A DNA stretch of 64,000 nucleotides from Bacteroidia bacterium (GTDB lineage Bacteria > Bacteroidota > Bacteroidia > J057), in the NCBI GenBank assembly GCA_041391665.1, contig JAWKNO010000001.1:2796623-2860622 (forward strand). Reading direction: 5' to 3'. Below the pieces are notes generated by a model. It was not told where the DNA came from. It did not search any database and saw only the letters and a list, made by a program, of their open reading frames with translations. The first letter of the stretch is position 1. Every line of letters starts with the position of its first letter. Both the position numbers and the translations under genes were made by a program. Below, one piece after another: positions 1 through 9,037 of the stretch.

Positions 1-428
1 CGCATATTAAACACAAGGCGCTGCTGTCTGGGTAAAGTCAGAATGGCCATCTGGAGTTTTTTTTGTATTTCGTCCCCATCTATATATCGCCCGGTGGAAA
101 GGCTGTGGCGGAGGTCATTTTCAATATCTTCTACATCCTCAAATCCCCGCTTTTTTTTATTGTTGAGAAAAGTAAGCGATTCATTGGTTGCGATACGGTA
201 CAGCCAGGTTTTGAGCGCCGCATCTGCCCGAAACCGATCAATATTTTTCCAGGCTTTGAGCAGGGTATTTTGCAAAACGTCATCCGCATCATCATGATCT
301 ATGACCAATCGCCGGATATGATAATACAATATCCGCTGATATAACTCAACCAAATGCCCGAAAGCCTGATTTTTGGTTTCGGGTTGCCGGAGTTTTTCCA
401 GGAGATTTTTTTCTTCCAGTGCTACCAT
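1..428 (-). CDS. ECF-type RNA polymerase sigma factor, C-terminus cut by the window edge
   Basis: Translating the reverse strand from an ATG at 428 gives about 142 residues with no stop. The region-2 helices are clear: a segment rich in DHDDADDVLQNT, then KAWKNIDRFR and LKTWLYRIATNE, the typical sigma-70 region 2 of extracytoplasmic-function sigma factors. A region-4 start (LPRQQRLVFNMR) appears just before the edge. ECF factors direct RNA polymerase to a small regulon, often answering to an anti-sigma factor, which would lie outside the window to the left. It is divergent from the esterase. The + strand reading frames over this stretch are shadows. Confidence 0.9.
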   Translation of the reverse strand, partial: MVALEEKNLLEKLRQPETKNQAFGHLVELYQRILYYHIRRLVIDHDDADDVLQNTLLKAWKNIDRFRADAALKTWLYRIATNESLTFLNNKKKRGFEDVEDIENDLRHSLSTGRYIDGDEIQKKLQMAILTLPRQQRLVFNM

Positions 429-577
429 CGAAGTCTTAGACCACAGACAAATAATAAGGTTTAATGTGAATAAAAATTTATATTGAAAAAATTCATTATC
501 AGACCTTTGCGAGGCGTTTAAAATTTTTGCAATTTCGCGGCAAATTTCCAGCCAGACTATACTTAAGATCATATATT

Positions 578-1282
578 TTGAAAGAAGAATATTTAAAATG
601 GTATTCCCCGACTCTCAGCATGGATATCGAAATGCTGATTCATGGACATGCGGGTTACCCGGTTATTTTTTTCCCTACGACCAAAGGTCGTTATTATGAA
701 AGCAAAGACTTTTTACTGATTGAATCTGCCCGGTGGTTTATTGAGCAGGGACTCGTAAAAATCTATTGCCCAGACAGTATCGATGCACTCAGTTGGTACA
801 ATAAAGCAATCCATCCGGCAGATCGGGTCAAAAACCATATGGTGTACGATCAGTTTATTCTCGATGAAGTGATCGACCCCATCCGCCACAATCACGGATT
901 TGCAAAGGTATGCGTCGCCGGAGCAAGCTTCGGTGGGTTTCACGCGTTGAATTTTGCCTTTAGACATCCCGATCGTGTGAGCCACCTTTTTTCTATGAGT
1001 GGTGCGTTTGATGTAACTTCATTTATGGATGGATACTATGATACCAATGTGTATTTCTGCAATCCGGTAGACTATATGCCGGATAACAATCACCCTGACC
1101 TATGGAAAATGAAAATCGCCCTCGGGGCAGGGGAGTGGGACATTTGCCTGGATGCAAACCGGAAAATGTCAGAAATCCTCAGCCGTAAAGGCATCCCTCA
1201 TTGGTTTGATCTGCGCCGTTGGGCAAAACACGATTGGCCCATCTGGCGCGATATGTTTCCCCACTATTTATCACTCATGTAA
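578..1282 (+). CDS. Alpha/beta-hydrolase fold esterase
   Basis: The product is a putative esterase of about 235 residues. The nucleophile elbow GASFGG (GxSxG type) follows a predicted strand, and the late KHDW histidine is a plausible catalytic His. The N-terminus KEEYLKWYSPTLS followed by MLIHGHAGYPVIFFPT resembles small bacterial esterases that begin close to this point, so I chose the TTG at 578. A longer TTG start at 527 and an ATG at 620 are alternatives. It sits 46 bp upstream of an ATP-grasp gene and probably belongs to the same cluster, where it may hydrolyse an ester or activated intermediate. The substrate is unknown. Confidence 0.8.
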   Translation: MKEEYLKWYSPTLSMDIEMLIHGHAGYPVIFFPTTKGRYYESKDFLLIESARWFIEQGLVKIYCPDSIDALSWYNKAIHPADRVKNHMVYDQFILDEVIDPIRHNHGFAKVCVAGASFGGFHALNFAFRHPDRVSHLFSMSGAFDVTSFMDGYYDTNVYFCNPVDYMPDNNHPDLWKMKIALGAGEWDICLDANRKMSEILSRKGIPHWFDLRRWAKHDWPIWRDMFPHYLSLM

Positions 1283-1328
1283 TTCTTCTAAATATTTCAC
1301 AAAAACTACCTAAATTCTCGCCTCAGTT

Positions 1329-2333
1329 ATGAAAAAAATAGGAATCCTCTTCGGAAAAGAAAATACATTTCCCTGGGCGTTTATCGAGCGGGTGAATGAG
1401 AAAAAAGTAAGCGGCATTGTCGCAGAACCCGTAAAACTGGACGTCGTGCAGCAAAATCTGCCGTCCGACTACGCAGTCATTATCGACCGCATCTCTCAGG
1501 ATGTGCCTTTCTACCGCGCATTCCTCAAAAATGCCGCAATCAATGGTACCATTGTCATCAACAACCCCTTCTGGTGGAGCGCTGATGAAAAGTTTTTCAA
1601 TAACGCACTGGCTGAGAAGGTAAATGTTCCTGTGCCTAAAACAGTCCTGCTACCTTCCTACCAGCGTCCTCCCGATACAGATGAAGGCTCTTTCCGCAAC
1701 CTGGCGTATCCTTTTGACTGGAAACGTATTTTCGATTACATCGGCTTTCCTGCATATATGAAACCGCATGCAGGTGGTGGATGGAAAAGCGTGTACAAAG
1801 TATATGACCCTGAAGATTTGTTCAAAAAACATGCAGAGACCGACCAACTGGTCATGATGCTTCAGGAGGAAATTGTATTTGATACCTATTTCAGATGTTA
1901 TTGCCTCGGTGGCAACAATGTGCATATCATGCAGTATGAGCCGCGCAACCCGCACCACCTCCGCTATGTGAAAAACGCGCTTCCCGTGGAGAAAAAACTT
2001 CTGGCTCTGGTGGAAAAACAAACCAAACAGCTCAACCAGGCACTGGGATATGACTTTAATACCGTGGAATTTGCGGTAAGAGATGGTATTCCTTACGCAA
2101 TTGATTTTTGTAATCCGGCACCTGATGCTGATATTCATTCTGTAGGTCAGGAAAACTTTGACTGGATTGTGGAAAATGCTGCAAACCTCGCCATTGAAAA
2201 GGCTAAAAAATTTAAGCCCGGTCAGGTAAACCTCACCTGGGGTACATTTGTCAGTGATATCTTTGCTGCACCGAAAACAACGGCCCCAAAGAAAGCCGCT
2301 ACCCCAAAGAAACCAGCTGCCAAAAAGAGCTAA
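1329..2333 (+). CDS. ATP-grasp ligase with lysine/alanine/proline-rich tail
   Basis: The product has 334 residues. An N-terminal preATP-grasp-like domain is followed by ATP-grasp features: GFPAYMKPHAGGGW supplies the ATP-binding lysine and glycine loop, and AIDFCNPAPDAD resembles the metal-binding Asp/Asn segment. ATP-grasp enzymes join a carboxylate to an amine or thiol through an acyl phosphate. The last 20 or so residues are almost only K, A, P and T, an H1-histone-like basic tail unusual for a metabolic ligase. It precedes the GCS2 gene by 18 bp, so co-transcription is likely. The substrate cannot be inferred. Confidence 0.82.
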   Translation: MKKIGILFGKENTFPWAFIERVNEKKVSGIVAEPVKLDVVQQNLPSDYAVIIDRISQDVPFYRAFLKNAAINGTIVINNPFWWSADEKFFNNALAEKVNVPVPKTVLLPSYQRPPDTDEGSFRNLAYPFDWKRIFDYIGFPAYMKPHAGGGWKSVYKVYDPEDLFKKHAETDQLVMMLQEEIVFDTYFRCYCLGGNNVHIMQYEPRNPHHLRYVKNALPVEKKLLALVEKQTKQLNQALGYDFNTVEFAVRDGIPYAIDFCNPAPDADIHSVGQENFDWIVENAANLAIEKAKKFKPGQVNLTWGTFVSDIFAAPKTTAPKKAATPKKPAAKKS

Positions 2334-2351
2334 CCATCAAACTGTAATAAG

Positions 2352-3446
2352 ATGCAATTTACCCTTGGTATCGAAGAAGAGTATCAGGTCATAGATCCGG
2401 AAACCCGCGAACTGACCTCCCATGAGCAGCGAATTGTGGAAACTGCCAATAAGTTTCTCGATGAGCAGGTGAAAGCAGAAATGCACCAGGCTGTAGTGGA
2501 GGTGGGTACCCGCATTTGCACAGATATAAATGATGCCCGTGAGCAGATTATCTATCTGCGAAAGTCGATTTCCGAAGTGGCAACCAGCCTGGGTTTCCGT
2601 ATTGGTGCTGCCGGAACGCATCCTTTTTCTGCCTGGCAGAAGCAGTTGCTGACGGTACACCCCCGCTATGACCAGATCGTGAATGAATTGCAGGACGCCG
2701 CCCGGTCAAATCTGATATTTGGGTTGCATGTGCATGTGGGCATTGAGGATCGCAATATGGCGATTCACCTTGCCAACTCTATGCGCTATTTCCTGCCGCA
2801 TTTATTTGCACTTTCTACCAATTCCCCTTTCTGGGAAGGGCGTAATACGGGATTTAAGTCCTTTCGAACCAAGGTTTTTGACAAATTTCCACGCACGGGT
2901 ATTCCCGACCATTTTGATTCTGTCGCTGAATACGACAATTATATCAATCTCCTGATTAAAACTGGCTGTATTGATAACGCCAAAAAAATCTGGTGGGATA
3001 TTCGTGCGCATCCTTTTTTCCCGACTATTGAAATTCGCATTTGTGATATTCCTCTGACGGTAAATGAGACGATTTGTATCGCAGCACTCGTACAGGCGCT
3101 GGTCGCCAAACTGCATAAACTTCGCGTAGCGAACCTCAATTTTATGACTTACCGCCGCGCACTTATCAATGAAAATAAGTGGCGGGCTTCGCGTTATGGA
3201 ATCGATGGGCAACTCATTGATTTTGGCCTGGAAAAAGAAGTCTCTACGCGTCATTTGCTACATGAACTTCTGGAGTTTATCGACGATGTACTCGATGAAC
3301 TGGACTCCCGCGAGGCGGTCAATTATATTCATACCATTCTTGAAAATGGAACGGGTGCAGATCGTCAGCTGAAAGTGTATGAAGAAACCGGTAGTCTGGA
3401 AAAAGTAGTGGATTATATTATTGCACAAACCGTAGAAGGAGTTTAG
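2352..3446 (+). CDS. Carboxylate-amine ligase, glutamate-cysteine ligase family 2 (YbdK-like)
   Basis: The 364-residue product has the family hallmark right at the start, FTLGIEEEYQVIDPETREL. Further along are HVHVGI and the C-terminal EIRICDIPLTV segment. The length fits the YbdK/GCS2 family, which forms gamma-glutamyl-type amide bonds using ATP; E. coli YbdK has weak glutamate-cysteine ligase activity. Here it stands among two or three ATP-grasp enzymes and an amidotransferase, pointing to a dedicated small-molecule pathway rather than plain glutathione synthesis. The ATG lies 18 bp after the preceding stop. Confidence 0.92.
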   Translation: MQFTLGIEEEYQVIDPETRELTSHEQRIVETANKFLDEQVKAEMHQAVVEVGTRICTDINDAREQIIYLRKSISEVATSLGFRIGAAGTHPFSAWQKQLLTVHPRYDQIVNELQDAARSNLIFGLHVHVGIEDRNMAIHLANSMRYFLPHLFALSTNSPFWEGRNTGFKSFRTKVFDKFPRTGIPDHFDSVAEYDNYINLLIKTGCIDNAKKIWWDIRAHPFFPTIEIRICDIPLTVNETICIAALVQALVAKLHKLRVANLNFMTYRRALINENKWRASRYGIDGQLIDFGLEKEVSTRHLLHELLEFIDDVLDELDSREAVNYIHTILENGTGADRQLKVYEETGSLEKVVDYIIAQTVEGV

Positions 3447-3447
3447 A

Positions 3448-4275
3448 ATGAAAAATCAGCCTGTTCGCCTGGCAATCCTGGATTTAAACAATGGGCAGCC
3501 CAATCAGGGGATGCGGTGTATCCGCGAAATCGTAGGGGACTTCTCTACGTTGCTGGAATGGCATGAGTATGATATCCGGGTTACTGGCGAAGTGCCTGAT
3601 ACTGATTATGATATCTATATCTGCAGTGGCGGTCCGGGAAATCCTTTGGAAGGCGATGGGATATGGGATGTACGGTTTTACGACCTGATAGATCAGGTCT
3701 GGGACCACAACCAGCAGCCTGGTGTCAGGAAGAAGTACATGTTTTTCATTTGCCACTCCTTCCAAATGGCTTGTAATCATTTCGGATTGGGAGAAATTGC
3801 CCCGCGAAAGTCCACTTCCTTCGGTGTAATGCCTGTACACAAAACACCTGCCGGAATGAGCGATCCGCTGCTCAAAGATCTGCCCGATCCCTACTATGGC
3901 GTGGATAGCCGGGACTGGCAACTGATCCAGCCCAACCTCAAAGTATTTGCCCAGCAAGGGGCTACGATTCTTTCTCTTGAAAAAATACGTACCCACGTCG
4001 AATACGAAAGAGCGATTATGGCTGTACGGTTTTCTGAAGAATTTGTCGGTACGCAGTTTCACCCTGAAGCTGACCCCGTCGGTATGACGATCCATTTTCA
4101 AATGGAAGAAAACCGACGCAAAGTCATTGACAATTTCAGCGAACGGAAATACCGGGATATGATGGCGCATCTCACCGACCCCGACAAAATCGCCCTGACT
4201 TATAGCACAATTTTGCCTTCATTTATCAATGGTGCGATTGCCGCACTCAATGGAAAATCAATAGTCTCTGTATGA
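3448..4275 (+). CDS. Class I glutamine amidotransferase-like protein
   Basis: The 275-residue product has the triad layout of class I glutaminase domains. The nucleophile is in FFICHSFQMAC (Cys-His-Ser in place of the usual GxCxG elbow), and the His-Glu pair is in TQFHPEAD. An early YICSGGPGNP loop matches the oxyanion region. Such domains release ammonia from glutamine or act as gamma-glutamyl peptidases. It starts one base after the GCS2 stop and overlaps the next ATP-grasp by 4 bp, so translational coupling is likely. It may feed ammonia to a neighbouring ligase or trim a gamma-glutamyl product. Confidence 0.85.
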   Translation: MKNQPVRLAILDLNNGQPNQGMRCIREIVGDFSTLLEWHEYDIRVTGEVPDTDYDIYICSGGPGNPLEGDGIWDVRFYDLIDQVWDHNQQPGVRKKYMFFICHSFQMACNHFGLGEIAPRKSTSFGVMPVHKTPAGMSDPLLKDLPDPYYGVDSRDWQLIQPNLKVFAQQGATILSLEKIRTHVEYERAIMAVRFSEEFVGTQFHPEADPVGMTIHFQMEENRRKVIDNFSERKYRDMMAHLTDPDKIALTYSTILPSFINGAIAALNGKSIVSV

Positions 4276-5486
4276 TCACCTCACTCCGCGAACAGTTTAA
4301 CCGGGATTTTACCCAGGAAAAGTACCAGGGTTTTCTCGATTCGGTGTATAGTGCCTATCAGCATAAACCACCTTTTCGTATCGCGGAGACGCCCGTGTTT
4401 ATTCCCAATCTGCTGAAAGAACGGCTTGCTGATGCCATAGAGGATATCAACGCTGTCATTTGTAATCCCCGGTTTAAGGATATGACAAAAGACGCGATTC
4501 GTCCGCCTATGGAGATTGTACCAGGAGAAGATGCGCATACACAATTTCTTCAGATGGATTTTGGCATTTGCCGGGACGAAAATGGCGATCTTACACCACA
4601 ACTGATTGAAATTCAAGGATTTCCTTCTCTTTACTTTTTTCAGGATCTGCTCGCTAAATCCTACCGCCAGCACTTTGCAATTCCCGATAATTATTCTTCC
4701 TATCACAGCAGTCTGACACCGGAATCCTATATTCAGTTGCTGAAAGAAGAAATTGTTGGCGATCAGGACCCGCGTACGGTGGTGCTGCTGGAAGTTGAGC
4801 CTGAAAAACAAGCCACTGCCATTGATTTTTGGGGTACACAGGCGCACCTGGGGATAAAAGTGCTGTGCATCAGCAAGCTGAAAAAAAGGGGAAAAAACCT
4901 GTATTATCTCGATGAGAAAGGAAAAGAAATTCCGGTAAACCGAATCTATAACCGGGTGATTTTTGATGAGCTCGATCAACGAACGGATATTCAGCGTGAG
5001 TTTTCCTTTTCAGAAGAAATCAATGCAGAGTGGGTCGGGCATCCCAACTGGTTTTTCCGCATAAGTAAATACACCTTGCCGCTGTTTCACAGCCCTTATG
5101 TTCCCCGCAGTTTTTATCTCGACCAATTAGACGCCTATCCATCTGATCTGGAAAATTATGTCCTGAAGCCCCTGTATTCTTTTGCAGGATCGGGCGTTAA
5201 TCTTCATGTCACAGCTTCTACCCTGGATTCCATTAAAGACAGGCGAAACTACCTTCTTCAGCGCAAGGTTACCTATGATCCGTGTATCAAAACACCGGGA
5301 GAGCCTGCCAAATGTGAGATCCGGATGCTGATGGTATGGAAAAAAGGAGAACCCAAAGCCCGCACAGTCAATAATCTGATGCGTCTTTCCAAAGGAGAAA
5401 TGATCGGTGTACGGTACAACAAAGACAAAGACTTTGTCGGCGCGAGTATCGGCTTTTTTGAGGGCGGTGTAAGCTCGAAGGATTAA
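4272..5486 (+). CDS. ATP-grasp domain protein
   Basis: The product has 404 residues. Its C-terminal half carries ATP-grasp features: YVLKPLYSFAGSGVNLHV gives the lysine plus glycine-rich loop, LLQRKVTYDPC resembles the hinge, and CEIRMLMVW a metal-site strand. The ATG overlaps the stop of the amidotransferase (ATGA), the usual sign of coupling in an operon. Its partner gene converges from the other strand with a 4-bp overlap of the two 3' ends. It is probably a ligase in the same pathway as the GCS2 enzyme, with substrate unknown. Confidence 0.8.
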   Translation: MITSLREQFNRDFTQEKYQGFLDSVYSAYQHKPPFRIAETPVFIPNLLKERLADAIEDINAVICNPRFKDMTKDAIRPPMEIVPGEDAHTQFLQMDFGICRDENGDLTPQLIEIQGFPSLYFFQDLLAKSYRQHFAIPDNYSSYHSSLTPESYIQLLKEEIVGDQDPRTVVLLEVEPEKQATAIDFWGTQAHLGIKVLCISKLKKRGKNLYYLDEKGKEIPVNRIYNRVIFDELDQRTDIQREFSFSEEINAEWVGHPNWFFRISKYTLPLFHSPYVPRSFYLDQLDAYPSDLENYVLKPLYSFAGSGVNLHVTASTLDSIKDRRNYLLQRKVTYDPCIKTPGEPAKCEIRMLMVWKKGEPKARTVNNLMRLSKGEMIGVRYNKDKDFVGASIGFFEGGVSSKD

Positions 5487-6700
5487 TTGGCTGGTCTGTC
5501 AGGTGCCGGCAGACTGGCATGAAACTCCTCAGAGATACGTTTGGTATATTTGTCCAGCAATTCGTGAACACGTTCTGGGGTTGATGCTTTGACAATCAGG
5601 CCTATATGCCAGTCTTTTTTCATTCGCCACCATATTTCGGGATCATTAAAGGAAGAATCATCCGGCTGCTGAAAACGGCTAAGTGATACCACTATACCCG
5701 AGTAATCATTTTTGACTTCCGGCAACTGGTAGGTTGAATTTTTGGCGACAGCGGTCTCGATTTTCGCCCATTCGGTCCAGAGGTTTATTCCGGCAGAAGC
5801 TTCCACCATTTCTGCAAGATTTGCCCCGCCCACACGGGAAGAAGTTTCCAGAAAATAATATTTACCATCTTCTTTCCCCTTGATAAACTCAGAGTGGGAC
5901 GCGCTGTATTGCATGCCAAAAGCCTTCATTACCAGCTTATTGAGTTTAGTCAACTCCTTTTCATCTTTGGAGCCAAACTTTGCCGTGACCGAGCGGAAAA
6001 TCCCCCCACCATGGGCCACTTCAAAAGGAGTATCGAGGTACTGGCTCACACGGGAGAAGACGGTTTTTCCATCCATATTAAGGGTATCCACATGAAATAC
6101 ATATCCGGGAGCAAATTTTTCAACCAGATACATATGTCTTTGTGCGCCAAGTTTGTGTATTTCACGCCACAGCGAATCTTTGTCTGCCACTTTCACAATG
6201 CCGGTAGCAGAGGCTGCAAACCGCGGTTTGATCATCCACGGGCCGGGAACCTGGTTGGCGTATGACTCGATATCTGCGTCATGAAAGATAGCAGAAAACG
6301 CCGGAACAGGAATCCCCGCTTCCTGAGCTTTCATCCGCATGGCCAGTTTATCCCGGAAGTAATGAGCGGTGGTTTCTCCCATTCCGGGAATGCGGAAATG
6401 TTCGCGTATATGGGCCGCTTTTTCCACATCAAAATCATCGAGAGCGACAATTTTGTCAAACTTTATCCGCTGCATTTGCCAGGCAATCCCATCGATCAGG
6501 TGTTGCATTACCCATTTTCCCTCTTCTGTTTCGTCCATAAAAAAGGTCTCATCAATTGACTCCCATGGCCAGGGATGGTTTTTGAGTTTGTTTCCTGTAA
6601 TGAGGTAAACCTGGTTTCCTTCCGCTTTGGCAGATCGGAGGAACGCTTCTCCCTTAAAAAAGCTGGAGATGCAGAGGATATTGAGGGGGGCTTTGGACAT
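5483..6700 (-). CDS. ATP-grasp domain protein (carbamoyl-phosphate-synthase / amino-acid-ligase-like)
   Basis: The 405-residue product has a Rossmann-like N-terminal domain (LNILCISSFFKG...) and a full ATP-grasp core. GPWMIKPRFAASATGIVKV binds ATP, MYLVEKFAPGYVFHVD is the hinge, and YYFLETSSRVGGANLAEM is the metal/substrate loop. This arrangement is common in amino-acid ligases such as BacD-type L-amino acid ligases. It opposes the + strand ligase set and is followed 5 bp downstream in its own direction only by the convergent gene. It is the third ATP-grasp protein in 6 kb, which suggests a multi-step peptide-like product. Confidence 0.85.
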   Translation of the reverse strand: MSKAPLNILCISSFFKGEAFLRSAKAEGNQVYLITGNKLKNHPWPWESIDETFFMDETEEGKWVMQHLIDGIAWQMQRIKFDKIVALDDFDVEKAAHIREHFRIPGMGETTAHYFRDKLAMRMKAQEAGIPVPAFSAIFHDADIESYANQVPGPWMIKPRFAASATGIVKVADKDSLWREIHKLGAQRHMYLVEKFAPGYVFHVDTLNMDGKTVFSRVSQYLDTPFEVAHGGGIFRSVTAKFGSKDEKELTKLNKLVMKAFGMQYSASHSEFIKGKEDGKYYFLETSSRVGGANLAEMVEASAGINLWTEWAKIETAVAKNSTYQLPEVKNDYSGIVVSLSRFQQPDDSSFNDPEIWWRMKKDWHIGLIVKASTPERVHELLDKYTKRISEEFHASLPAPDRPAN

Positions 6701-6704
6701 AGTA

Positions 6705-8147
6705 TTATTGTTGGGAAATGAGTTGTTTCATAAAAGTAGTCAACAGACGCACACCATACCCGGTGCCTGCCCGCATTTTGGTAAATTCAGAATCGCCAAA
6801 TGCAACACCAGCAATATCGAGGTGTACCCATTTGGGGTGATCTTTGATAAAATATTCGAGAAATTTTGCAGCAGTAATAGCTCCGGCTACGGGTTTTCCG
6901 CTGAAGTTGCGCACATCCGCAACATCTGAGTGCAGGTCATCCTCAAAGTCTTCGAATAGCGGTAATTGCCATACACGCTCATGCACCGATAAACCAGCGC
7001 TGGAAAGCGCCTGAGCGAGGAATTCATTTTTCGTAAACATACCTGCCGCGCTGTATCCAAGGGTCATCACACAGCTTCCTGTGAGCGTGGCAAGGTCGAT
7101 GACAGTATCCGGCGAAAATTGTTTTTGCATCCAGGCCAGGCCATCGGCCAATACCAGCCTTCCTTCTGCATCGGTATCTATGATTTCAATGGTTTTACCC
7201 GAGTAAGAGGAAATCACATCTCCCGGCTTAAAACTATGGGCATCCACGCTGTTTTCCGCTGAAGGAATCACGCCCGCCAGGTGAATGGGTAACCGCAACC
7301 TTGCCGCCAGTTCTATCGCTCCGATTACCGCTGCGGCGCCTCCCATATCACTTTTCATAAAGTGCATATTGGTGGAGGATTTGATGGAAATGCCGCCCGT
7401 GTCAAAAGTAATGCCTTTCCCTACCAAACCCAGCTGCGGAGATGCCGACTCCATTCCTTCGGGTTTGTATTCCAGTTGAATTAATACCGGCGGATACATA
7501 CTTCCCTGTCCTACGGCCAGGAGGGCGTGAAGCCCCTGGGCTTCCAGTTCGTCACGCGTGTAAATACGCGCCGAATAACCATATTTTTGGGCTGAATCTG
7601 CCGCAAACCGCCCCAGCCATTCCGGTGTTTTGGTATTGGATGGGGTATCTATCAGCTGCATAACCCGCGTTTGGGTATCTGCTGTGATAAATCCTTCCTC
7701 CGCCCATTTACCGGCCTGTGGATCTGCATGAACAAGGTACACCGCTGCGGGAACCGGTTGCTCCGCTGCATCAGTTTTAAAAAGTCCGTTTTTATACTGT
7801 CCCAGACCTATTCCTAAAGCAGCGGCGAAAACCAGTTCTGATTCGAGATGTGGGAGGTAAATAACGGGACAATCTCCCCATTTTTCCTGCTGGCGGAAGG
7901 TAAGGCTGCGAAATACCTGTGGTGCTTTGGCTATTTCCTTCCGGTCGCCCAGGCCGGCTAAGTATATTTTTAGTGGTTTTTCGGGGTGAAATAAAATAAC
8001 CGACTCTTTAAACTTTGCTTCAAATTCCGGCAGAAAAGAAATTCCGGATAGTTTCTGAATCAGGTCTGTATCTGCTTCGCCCTTAAAAAACGGAAGAACA
8101 AGGGTAGAAGGGGAGTCGGGAATATGAGCGCTAAGGGTATAGTTCAT
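6705..8147 (-). CDS. pepA: Leucyl aminopeptidase, M17 family
   Basis: The product has 480 residues from the ATG at 8147; a TTG two codons upstream is possible. M17 signatures are intact: VGKGITFDTGGISIK and MHFMKSDMGGAA hold two-zinc ligands and the active-site lysine, DTDAEGRLVLADGLAW is the family signature, and TLTGSCVMTLG follows. These cytosolic hexameric enzymes remove N-terminal residues from peptides. It lies 4 bp upstream of the - strand ATP-grasp gene, so the two probably share a transcript. It could process a peptide made by the nearby ligases, or be ordinary peptide turnover. Confidence 0.95.
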   Translation of the reverse strand: MNYTLSAHIPDSPSTLVLPFFKGEADTDLIQKLSGISFLPEFEAKFKESVILFHPEKPLKIYLAGLGDRKEIAKAPQVFRSLTFRQQEKWGDCPVIYLPHLESELVFAAALGIGLGQYKNGLFKTDAAEQPVPAAVYLVHADPQAGKWAEEGFITADTQTRVMQLIDTPSNTKTPEWLGRFAADSAQKYGYSARIYTRDELEAQGLHALLAVGQGSMYPPVLIQLEYKPEGMESASPQLGLVGKGITFDTGGISIKSSTNMHFMKSDMGGAAAVIGAIELAARLRLPIHLAGVIPSAENSVDAHSFKPGDVISSYSGKTIEIIDTDAEGRLVLADGLAWMQKQFSPDTVIDLATLTGSCVMTLGYSAAGMFTKNEFLAQALSSAGLSVHERVWQLPLFEDFEDDLHSDVADVRNFSGKPVAGAITAAKFLEYFIKDHPKWVHLDIAGVAFGDSEFTKMRAGTGYGVRLLTTFMKQLISQQ

Positions 8148-8160
8148 GTACAAAAGAGGT

Positions 8161-8931
8161 TTATTGGGGAAAATACAACCATTCTATGGCTTTGGGAAAT
8201 TCTTCCCGCCAAAAAGACTCATTATGTGTACCTTCCGGATTGATGCTCAGGTGAAATCTGAGTAAGGACTGATCGGCGGTTGAGCGGTATAAAGAGCTTT
8301 TCAGACGCTTTACGTTTGTAATATGGCTCTTACTTTCCTGTTCGCCGGCATACACATACATCTCGGTTTTTTCCTTCGCCAGGAAGCTGGAAGTGTGGTA
8401 GTAAACTTTCGGAGAAATCCACAAGCTGGGAGAAAAAATCATCATTTTACTGAACACATGGTTGTGCACAATGCCTGCATACAGGCTGATAAGACCTCCC
8501 ATAGAACTTCCTCCAATACCTGTATTCAGCCGATCGGTAAAGACCCTGAATTTTCGGTCAACATACGGCTTCAGGGTCTGTTCTACAAACTGTAGATAAA
8601 GCTCGCCACTTCCTTCCCCAAACTTTGGATTGTAATAGGGCGAATATTCACTTATCCTTTCTTCCCCTCCGTGGTCCACGGCGATAATGATGATATCTTT
8701 CAGGCCTTTCTCCGCGAGTTTTGCCAGAGACTGATCGATCGCCCAGTTGCCAAACATGGCATGTTCATTAAACAGGTTCTGCCCGTCATGAAGATAAAGC
8801 ACAGGATAATAAGTCTCCGATTCCTCATAATCATAGGGCAACAGGGCCGAGATTCTTCTTCTTCGGCCCAGCTGAGGAATTTCGTAGTCTTCCTCAATCA
8901 CACGAATTATGGGAAGATAATTTTTCTCCAC
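8161..8931 (-). CDS. Putative esterase, alpha/beta-hydrolase (esterase D / enterochelin-esterase-like)
   Basis: The product has 256 residues from a GTG start. YYPVLYLHDGQNLFNE is the conserved N-terminal motif of this esterase group, GGSSMGG is the nucleophile elbow, and GTHNESFW near the end supplies the catalytic His. Members hydrolyse acyl esters or siderophore-type esters in the cytosol; no secretion signal is seen. It lies 13 bp upstream of the aminopeptidase on the same strand, so co-transcription is likely. It is the second esterase within 8 kb and not a close copy of the first. Confidence 0.88.
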   Translation of the reverse strand: MEKNYLPIIRVIEEDYEIPQLGRRRRISALLPYDYEESETYYPVLYLHDGQNLFNEHAMFGNWAIDQSLAKLAEKGLKDIIIIAVDHGGEERISEYSPYYNPKFGEGSGELYLQFVEQTLKPYVDRKFRVFTDRLNTGIGGSSMGGLISLYAGIVHNHVFSKMMIFSPSLWISPKVYYHTSSFLAKEKTEMYVYAGEQESKSHITNVKRLKSSLYRSTADQSLLRFHLSINPEGTHNESFWREEFPKAIEWLYFPQ

Positions 8932-9037
8932 TGATTCTCAATTTGAGGGGCAAATGTAGGGATTCTACACTTAAAAAAATACGTTTATTCCCATACATCT
9001 GCCGCTCTTTGCTTAGATTTTGTCTGTCTGCTTATGA

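Noticed and set aside
43..344. Two overlapping + strand reading frames at the window start
   Set aside because: The - strand encodes a clear ECF sigma factor over the same bases; the + frames have no recognisable features.
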